From the NCBI GenBank assembly GCA_947630625.1, contig CANRIL010000020.1, forward strand, positions 1 through 46,295: a stretch of 46,295 nucleotides of DNA. Direction: 5' to 3'. Positions 40,837 to 46,295 of this stretch are shown here, one piece after another. Origin of the DNA: an uncultured Clostridia bacterium (GTDB lineage Bacteria; Bacillota; Clostridia; Oscillospirales; CAG-272). Made by a program: the position numbers and the translations under genes. The stretch's first letter is position 1. Each line of letters begins with the position of its first letter. The notes beneath the pieces were generated by a model, which was given only the letters and a program-made list of their open reading frames with translations, was not told the origin of the DNA and did no database searches.

Positions 40837-42720
40837 ATGAACGATACGAATTTCACGCCTGAAGGCATCCCACAGCCCATGGACGAAACGGACGCCGAAG
40901 CAGTGCGCGCCCCCAACGACGGCGCGGTACCGGAGAATGACGGCGAGCCCGACGAAACCGACGACGCGATAGAACACGACGGCGAGCCCGACGAAACCAA
41001 CGACGAGACAGAACACGACGGCGAACCATACGAAACCGACGACGAGACGCCGGATGATGACAGCGAGCCACATGAAACCAACGACGGGACGCCGAAGCAC
41101 GGCAGCAAGTCCCGAAAAAAATCCGCCGCGCGAAAAAAGAAAAAGAACCGCTTTTTCATTTTCTACATCGTATTCTGCGGCGTGCTCGCGTTCGCGATCT
41201 CATGCGGGGTCGGAATTTTCTACGACTTTATACGTGAATACGAAAATTCGCTGCCCGAACACGTGTTAGAGAACTATATCGGCTCGCTCAGCGGCGACGA
41301 GCTCACATCCGTCGCCTCCGCAGTTATAGAAGACGCCGCCTCCGGATTTGAGACGGTCGAATCATACGCCGACACGTTTAAAGAAACCGTTTCACAAGGG
41401 CTCACGTTTACAAGCATCATCGGCGAGAACGGCGAGACGGGGACATACGACGTTTACTGCGACGGCAAGCTAATGAGGGTGACGCTGACCGTTTCATATG
41501 TCGGAAAATACGGCTTCCCCCATTACGCCGTCGGCTCGGCGGAGCTTTACCCCGAATGGGTAGAATCGCGGACGATGCCCGTCACCGTCATCGTTCCCGA
41601 CGGCGCGGCGCTGTATATAAACGGCAAGCTCGTGGGCGAAGAATATATGACGGGCGAAAAATTTGAAAGCACTTCCCTCTCCGTCTTTGACCGGAGGGAT
41701 CACGCGCTCGTGACTTACGAGATCGAAAATTTCTTCGGCTCGCCTTCCGTGTCCGGCGAATACAAAGGCGAACCGCTTGAGTTGACCGAGTTCGGCGAGG
41801 GCGCGTTCTGTTCGGATTACGACCTTGATTCAAGGCACGACTACACGATAAAAGCGCCGTCCGGCGCCGTCGTCACCGTCGGCGGCATTACCCTCGGCGA
41901 GGAATACGTCACCGGGACCGAAAAGGTCGACGCGCTGCGGACAGAATTCGAGCCCGACGGCACGCCGGAGCTTTCACTATACAGGCTCGAAAAGCTGCTT
42001 GGGATCCCGGTGATCGAGGTCGAATTCGAAGGCAAACTGCTCTCCCCCGTCGCCTTCGACGAAAATCAGAGCGAATACGGCCATCCGGACGGATATCTTA
42101 AAACATACACCGTCCGCGTCCCTCAGGGAATGCGCCTCTACTGCAACGGGATCGAGGTCGGGAGCGGCTACACATCCGGGGACGGCGAACTATATGAAAA
42201 GCCCGCGTCGGCGCTCGGCGCAAACTCCACGGAGCGCTTCAATATCTATTCGGTCGCGCTGTGTCACGACCCGTCTTTCACCGTGCCGGGAAGCGATGTC
42301 GTCACTGTGAACGACACCGACTACACCTTCTACCCCGCGCCGACAAGCTCACAGCGCAGCGAAGTTGAAAGCGCCGCCGTCAGATTTGCGGAGCGGTTCA
42401 TCAGATACAACCTGCGCGGCGCGCGCGAGCTTGAGGTGAATTACGACGCGTGCCTTGAATGCGCGCTCCCTAAATCGGAAGCATACAAAATCATCCGCGA
42501 CACGTACAACGCGGTGCTCTACAATAACGCTTACGAAATCACAAAGCTCGACACGCGCGCCTACGATTTCGTCAGATATTCTGACGACTGCGTCACTGTC
42601 AAAGTCGATTTTGAATCGACCGGCAAACGCGGCAGATACTCGAAAGACAACAACGGAACTTACTCGATGGTCTTTGTCAAAAGCGGCGGCGAATGGATGC
42701 TCGCGGGCTTCTCGCTCTGA
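40837..42720 (+). CDS. TcaA-like membrane protein with repeated extracellular domains
   Basis: 628 residues from ATG 40837 (AAGAGG 9 nt upstream). The N-terminal ~95 residues are an acidic repeat region (EHDGEPDETND type). A basic stop-transfer and membrane helix follow (about 105-130). Outside there are three similar modules with a V-P-x-G-x-x-x-Y-x-N-G-x-x-x-G-x-x-Y-x-T/S-G pattern (VIVPDGAALYINGKLVGEEY; IKAPSGAVVTVGGITLGEEY; VRVPQGMRLYCNGIEVGSGY). The C-terminal ~110-residue domain is NTF2-like (ending MVFVKSGGEWMLAGFSL). The layout resembles staphylococcal TcaA, an envelope protein. Function here is inferred from its neighbour. Confidence 0.75.
   Translation: MNDTNFTPEGIPQPMDETDAEAVRAPNDGAVPENDGEPDETDDAIEHDGEPDETNDETEHDGEPYETDDETPDDDSEPHETNDGTPKHGSKSRKKSAARKKKKNRFFIFYIVFCGVLAFAISCGVGIFYDFIREYENSLPEHVLENYIGSLSGDELTSVASAVIEDAASGFETVESYADTFKETVSQGLTFTSIIGENGETGTYDVYCDGKLMRVTLTVSYVGKYGFPHYAVGSAELYPEWVESRTMPVTVIVPDGAALYINGKLVGEEYMTGEKFESTSLSVFDRRDHALVTYEIENFFGSPSVSGEYKGEPLELTEFGEGAFCSDYDLDSRHDYTIKAPSGAVVTVGGITLGEEYVTGTEKVDALRTEFEPDGTPELSLYRLEKLLGIPVIEVEFEGKLLSPVAFDENQSEYGHPDGYLKTYTVRVPQGMRLYCNGIEVGSGYTSGDGELYEKPASALGANSTERFNIYSVALCHDPSFTVPGSDVVTVNDTDYTFYPAPTSSQRSEVESAAVRFAERFIRYNLRGARELEVNYDACLECALPKSEAYKIIRDTYNAVLYNNAYEITKLDTRAYDFVRYSDDCVTVKVDFESTGKRGRYSKDNNGTYSMVFVKSGGEWMLAGFSL
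40939..41097 (+). repeat. 39-bp in-frame tandem repeat, four units
   Basis: Units at 40939-40977, 40978-41016, 41017-41055 and 41059-41097, with one extra codon before the last. They encode 13-residue D-G-E-P-D-E-T-D/N-D acidic repeats in the cytoplasmic tail of the TcaA-like protein. Unit number is likely to vary between strains. Confidence 0.85.
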
Positions 42721-42748
42721 GCGCCGCACGAAATAACGCAACAATATA

Positions 42749-42790
42749 AAAAACGGCGATACCGGAAAAAAGAGGTATTGCCGTTTTTGT
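42749..42790 (+). terminator. Intrinsic terminator
   Basis: AAACGGC.ATACC pairs with GGTAT.GCCGTTT across an AAAAAAGA loop, followed by TTGT. It ends the glycosidase/TcaA-like operon. Confidence 0.85.
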
Positions 42791-42869
42791 ATTAGATGAC
42801 CTTTCCGATGGCAATACTTTTTATATAAAGCGAAACCGATGTGCGCTTTATATTGAAGATGTCATAAAC

Positions 42870-42904
42870 AGGAGGAAAAGAAAGGCCGGATTTTCGGATC
42901 TTTC
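42870..42904 (+). promoter_or_regulatory. sigG leader: distant Shine-Dalgarno plus hairpin
   Basis: AGGAGG (42870-42875) is 42 nt before the sigG ATG. Between them is a hairpin: GAAAGG (42880-42885) pairs with TCTTTC (42899-42904), and CCG (42886-42888) with CGG (42895-42897), with one bulged A. No closer ribosome site is visible. Folding would bring the site nearer to the start. Confidence 0.5.
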
Positions 42905-42917
42905 TTTTGATGCCGGT

Positions 42918-43691
42918 ATGTACTACGGTAAGGTCGAGATATGCGGAGTCAACACCGCAAAGCTCAAGACGCTCGGGAGCGAGGAAAAACGCGAGCTTTT
43001 ACTTAAAATGAAGGAGGGCGACGAGCGGGCGCGCGAGGAGCTGTTTTCGGGAAATCTCAGGCTCGTTCTGAGCATCGTGCAGCGCTTCGCCAACAGACGC
43101 GAGAGCATGGACGACCTGTTTCAGGTCGGCTGCATAGGTCTCCTTAAAGCGATCGACAATTTTGACGTGACAAAAGAAGTCGAGCTTTCGACTTATGCCG
43201 TCCCGATGATAATCGGCGAGATCAGGCGTTATCTGCGCGACAACGCCGCGATCCGCGTCAGCCGTTCGCTGCGAGATTTAGCATATAAGGCGCTCGGCGC
43301 GAAGGAAAAATTCATGCGCGAAAACAACCGCGAGCCTACGGTCGATGAAATAGCCTCCATCCTCGGCGAAAAGAAGGAGGATGTCACGGAAGCGCTCGAA
43401 GCGATAGTCGATCCCGTCTCGCTTTACGAGCCGCTCTACAACGACGGCACGGACTGCATTTACGTAATGGATCAGCTTTCCGACGAGGGCAGCTCTGATG
43501 AAGCGTGGCTTGAAGATATCGCGCTGCGTGAAGCGCTCGGCAAGCTCTCTTCCCGCGAACGCGCCATCATCGAGGCGCGCTATTACCGCGGCAAAACGCA
43601 AATGGAGATCGCCGCCGAAATAGGTATTTCTCAGGCGCAGGTATCAAGGCTCGAAAAGGGCGCGCTCGAAAGCATCAGGCGGTATATATAA
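42918..43691 (+). CDS. sigG: RNA polymerase sporulation sigma factor SigG
   Basis: 257 residues (about 260 in Bacillus). Opens with YYGKVEICGVNTAKL, the conserved SigG N terminus. Region 2 is NLRLVLSIVQRFANRRESMD, DDLFQVGCIGLLKAIDNFDV and STYAVPMIIGEIRRYLRDN. Region 3 and the region 4 HTH follow (GKTQMEIAAEIGISQAQVSR). It directs late forespore gene expression. The ATG at 42918 is the only start compatible with the conserved N terminus. The gene is followed by spoIVB, part of the forespore-to-mother-cell signal. Confidence 0.96.
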   Translation: MYYGKVEICGVNTAKLKTLGSEEKRELLLKMKEGDERAREELFSGNLRLVLSIVQRFANRRESMDDLFQVGCIGLLKAIDNFDVTKEVELSTYAVPMIIGEIRRYLRDNAAIRVSRSLRDLAYKALGAKEKFMRENNREPTVDEIASILGEKKEDVTEALEAIVDPVSLYEPLYNDGTDCIYVMDQLSDEGSSDEAWLEDIALREALGKLSSRERAIIEARYYRGKTQMEIAAEIGISQAQVSRLEKGALESIRRYI

Positions 43692-43764
43692 CTGCATAAT
43701 ATTTCCATGTTTCCGGCGCATAATATTGCATCTCATATTTCGTCCGCGCCGGGGCAGATTATAA

Positions 43765-43788
43765 AAAGACGCCGGAAACGGCGTCTTT
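43765..43788. terminator. Hairpin between sigG and spoIVB
   Basis: A perfect 10-bp stem AAAGACGCCG / CGGCGTCTTT with a GAAA tetraloop. On the plus strand it is followed only by CC, so termination is weak; on the minus strand it has a T-run. Confidence 0.6.
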
Positions 43789-43825
43789 CCGGAATACGGT
43801 GGCAAGACAAAGAGACAGGGAAAAT

Positions 43826-44845
43826 ATGCGGACAAAACGAATCATTCACAAAGGAGCGGTCGCGGCTGTTTTGGCGGCGGTCATGGTGGCGTTCACGGTC
43901 ACTGTGTCCGCGGCGGGGAATCTGTGCGCGGGCGGAATGCCGTTCGGCGTGCGTTTCCAGACGGACGGCGTCATAGTCGCGGGGCTCGAAGACGTGGCGA
44001 CAGACAAGGGCGGCGTCTGTCCCGCGAAGGACGCCGGGATCAAGGCGGGCGACCTTATCACGGCGGCAAACGGAAAAAAGGTCAGCTCGGCAGATGAGAT
44101 AGTAGGATTGATATCCGGCTGCGGCGGCAAAGAGATCAGGCTCACATACCGCCGCGGCGGCGAAGAGAAAACGGCGCGCCTCACGCCGGTCGCGGACAAG
44201 AAGGGCGCGTTCCGCGCCGGAATGTGGGTCAGAGACAGCGCGGCGGGGATAGGGACCGTCACGTTCTATGACCCTGATACGGGCGAGTTTGCAGGGCTCG
44301 GACACGGCATCTGCGACTCCGAATCGGGCGAGCTTATCCCGCTCGTCACAGGGCGCGTGACTGATGTCTCGCTCTTCGGCATTGAGCGGGGAGTCGCGGG
44401 AACGCCCGGCGAGCTGAAGGGATATTTCGGCTCAAAAATTATAGGGAATATATGTAAAAATTCAGTTACCGGCGTTTACGGCACACTCTCGAAGCTGCCC
44501 GCCGGCGGCGAGGCGATCGAGATAGCGACGCGCGGCGAGATCAAGGCGGGCGAGGCGGTCATACGCTGCACGCTCGCGGACGGCGACATGCGCGATTACA
44601 GCGCCGTGATCTCGGAGATCAACAGGCGCAGCCGCGACAACAAGAGCTTCATCATCACCGTGACCGACCCGGCGCTCATCGAGCGCACCGGCGGCATAGT
44701 GCAGGGCATGTCGGGCTCCCCGATCATACAGGACGGGCGTCTGGTCGGGGCTGTGACGCACGTCATGATAAACGACCCCTCTCGCGGATACGGGATCTTT
44801 ATCGAAAACATGATTGAAAATATGCCTGCGCGCATGGCGGCATAA
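43826..44845 (+). CDS. spoIVB: SpoIVB serine peptidase (S55)
   Basis: 339 residues, shorter than the ~425-residue Bacillus protein. N-terminal membrane helix (about 10-30), a PDZ domain (GIKAGDLITAANGKKVSSAD) and the S55 peptidase: MWVRDSAAGIGTVTFYDPDT, GLGHGICDSESGEL (catalytic His) and GGIVQGMSGSPIIQDGRLVG (catalytic Ser). It is secreted from the forespore into the intermembrane space to activate pro-sigma-K processing. It stands downstream of sigG, whose product normally transcribes it. ATG 43826 follows CAGGGA; the GTG-started frame from 43799 is less likely. Confidence 0.94.
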   Translation: MRTKRIIHKGAVAAVLAAVMVAFTVTVSAAGNLCAGGMPFGVRFQTDGVIVAGLEDVATDKGGVCPAKDAGIKAGDLITAANGKKVSSADEIVGLISGCGGKEIRLTYRRGGEEKTARLTPVADKKGAFRAGMWVRDSAAGIGTVTFYDPDTGEFAGLGHGICDSESGELIPLVTGRVTDVSLFGIERGVAGTPGELKGYFGSKIIGNICKNSVTGVYGTLSKLPAGGEAIEIATRGEIKAGEAVIRCTLADGDMRDYSAVISEINRRSRDNKSFIITVTDPALIERTGGIVQGMSGSPIIQDGRLVGAVTHVMINDPSRGYGIFIENMIENMPARMAA

Positions 44846-44869
44846 ACTCCATCGCCGAGGGCAGAATAC

Positions 44870-44913
44870 GCGGGGGAAGCCTTTGTGGGAAAAGGTTTCC
44901 CCCGCAATTTTTA
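44870..44913 (+). terminator. spoIVB terminator
   Basis: GCGGGGGAA (44870-44878) pairs with TTCCCCCGC (44897-44905), followed by AATTTTTAG. The remaining ~230 bases up to 45145 hold only the promoter of the next gene. Confidence 0.85.
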
Positions 44914-45042
44914 GTTGCCTATATCATGCCATCGGGCGACGGCAGCGTTTTCCGTGAAGCGTCAAAGGCGCACGTTTCCGCCGTTCTGAATGTCTCATCT
45001 GAGACAAGCATTTCGGGGCTGACCTTTTGACAAAGCCTATAG

Positions 45043-45071
45043 TTGATTTATTAAAGTCGGTATGATATAAT
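45043..45071 (+). promoter_or_regulatory. Promoter of the lipoprotein gene
   Basis: TTGATT (45043-45048), a 17-bp spacer, TATAAT (45066-45071). The leader is about 65 nt. Confidence 0.75.
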
Positions 45072-45145
45072 CTTATATCATTGATTTTTGAGCGCCGCAT
45101 TTCATTTTTTGCCTTGCAGCGCGGCGAAAAAAGCCGGTCATAGTT

Positions 45146-46264
45146 ATGAAATATTTATATTTATTCGGCATAACTGTTTGTATTCTCGTTTTATTTTCAT
45201 GCTCGCATAATGACACCCCGCCGTCAACGACCGAAAGCGGCACAACAGCCGCAGCATTGACTGAAGAACGCCCGAATGAAAACGATCGCCCGATCATCGA
45301 CAACGTATATAACAAGATATACTCGTCGGATCGCGATTATTTCCTCGCATATTATTCAAACGGCGATATGACCGAGCTGGGCTTATTTCATTTCGCGGAC
45401 GGGCATAATATTTTGCTGATGAATGTGTCCGAGGGGCAGGACTCGCATATTAAATGCTGCCTTGACTCAAACGCGCTTTATAAAATCGAGTATCCGTTTT
45501 TATATCGCTATGACATACATAGCGAAGATGTTAAAAGTTCGGCTGCGTCTTTTTCGCTTGCAGAGCTTCTGTGCGATGACGGTTTTGATAAGTTTGAAAC
45601 GATCACATGCCGCGACGGGATATTATACTTTCAAGTCGAACGGTATGTGTCGCCGGGAAACTACAAAACAGAAACATACGCGGCGGACGTTCAAAACAAT
45701 GATATTGAAGCCGTCAACAGCGACGACGTGCCGTCGGATTACCGCCAGTTCAATGTGGAAGAGTTCATTCCCAGGCTTGAGGCAGTGTGTCAGACGGATG
45801 TTAAAGATTTGCCCGTAATTAAAAGCAGTATTCGGTTAAATCGATATGGCAAAATCGAGTCTTTTCTGATCGAATCAAATAAAAACGGCGCTCCTGTCAA
45901 TATCGTTGTATCGATCGGTGAGGGAGAAGACATAAGCATTGACTGTTTACCGATCAGCCAGCAGTCCGAAAGCCCGCAAAAACCCGTTTCGATCGCCTCA
46001 TTCCTACATAGCGTCAGCAACTATATCAGTTCGGAACATTTCATCCAAAATGATTGCGGTTTCTATTTCGTCGATTATAATGACCCCGCCTCTTTGGAAA
46101 GTTATAATATAACCGACGCCGAACTAAACGAAGCAGTCAGCCAAGCCGCCGATTCCGAATATCAGGAAATTAAAGAAAGCTGCGCGCTCATAATTCCGTT
46201 CAAGGAAGGAGAAACTTCGATAAGGTACAATAAATTTCGCAAAAAGATGAGGGCAAAAATATAG
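45146..46264 (+). CDS. Lipoprotein of unknown function
   Basis: 372 residues. MKYLYLFGITVCILVLFSCS is a type II signal peptide with lipobox L-F-S-C (Cys19), followed by a Thr/Ser/Pro-rich linker, so the protein is lipid-anchored outside the membrane. The mature part is mixed alpha/beta, acidic, with many Tyr (for example YNKIYSSDRDYFLAYYSNGD). No family is recognised; single-copy relatives often occur as uncharacterised DUF lipoproteins. There is no strong Shine-Dalgarno site before the ATG. Confidence 0.7.
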   Translation: MKYLYLFGITVCILVLFSCSHNDTPPSTTESGTTAAALTEERPNENDRPIIDNVYNKIYSSDRDYFLAYYSNGDMTELGLFHFADGHNILLMNVSEGQDSHIKCCLDSNALYKIEYPFLYRYDIHSEDVKSSAASFSLAELLCDDGFDKFETITCRDGILYFQVERYVSPGNYKTETYAADVQNNDIEAVNSDDVPSDYRQFNVEEFIPRLEAVCQTDVKDLPVIKSSIRLNRYGKIESFLIESNKNGAPVNIVVSIGEGEDISIDCLPISQQSESPQKPVSIASFLHSVSNYISSEHFIQNDCGFYFVDYNDPASLESYNITDAELNEAVSQAADSEYQEIKESCALIIPFKEGETSIRYNKFRKKMRAKI

Positions 46265-46295
46265 ACATGTTCCCACACTTCTGGTAGAATGAAGT

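Overview
The window looks like chromosome from a spore-forming member of the Clostridia, probably a gut-type, fairly GC-rich lineage. It carries sigG and spoIVB, strong Shine-Dalgarno sites, sigma-A-type promoters, PadR/DUF1700/DUF4097 and FeoA-FeoA-FeoB-FeoB-associated clusters. No tRNA, rRNA or CRISPR array was seen. Everything here is read by eye from sequence and remembered family motifs; no search was run.

Region 1 (1-6480) is the mobilisation and integration module of an integrative mobilisable element. It has an SOS-box promoter with a terminated leader, a sigma-region-4-like HTH protein, a DUF3847 protein, a MOBQ-type oriT, a MobA/MobL relaxase with an apparent ATA start, a parB-like gene broken by a small deletion, a small protein and a large serine recombinase.

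Region 2 (6480-16606) appears more AT-rich and is a cargo or defence island. It holds a chimeric unknown gene that runs into an AbiEii nucleotidyltransferase remnant. A 1686-residue DUF4011 helicase-nuclease and a 1125-residue HelD-like helicase follow as a close pair. The region is bracketed by two similar gene-tail fragments and ends in a 5'-truncated group II intron. The helicase pair is the best candidate for an undescribed (probably anti-phage) system.

Region 3 (16607-25600) holds two related XRE regulators, an APH-fold kinase translationally coupled to one of them, and a four-gene operon. That operon encodes a streptococcal/Lys-type MurE, an AsnB-type amidotransferase, a D-aspartate-ligase-like ATP-grasp enzyme and a histidine phosphatase. 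It reads as a peptidoglycan stem and cross-bridge module of the type known from Lys/D-Asx walls, which is surprising in a sporulating clostridium.

Region 4 (25600-46295) is mostly housekeeping. It contains degenerate tandem repeats, the feo iron operon with a twice-occurring palindromic operator shared with the rarA upstream region, rarA, a padR-DUF1700-DUF4097 operon, a lipid kinase, an anchored amidase, a MutS-like ATPase, a GH27 alpha-galactosidase, cell-envelope proteins (phosphodiester glycosidase, TcaA-like), sigG, spoIVB and a lipoprotein.
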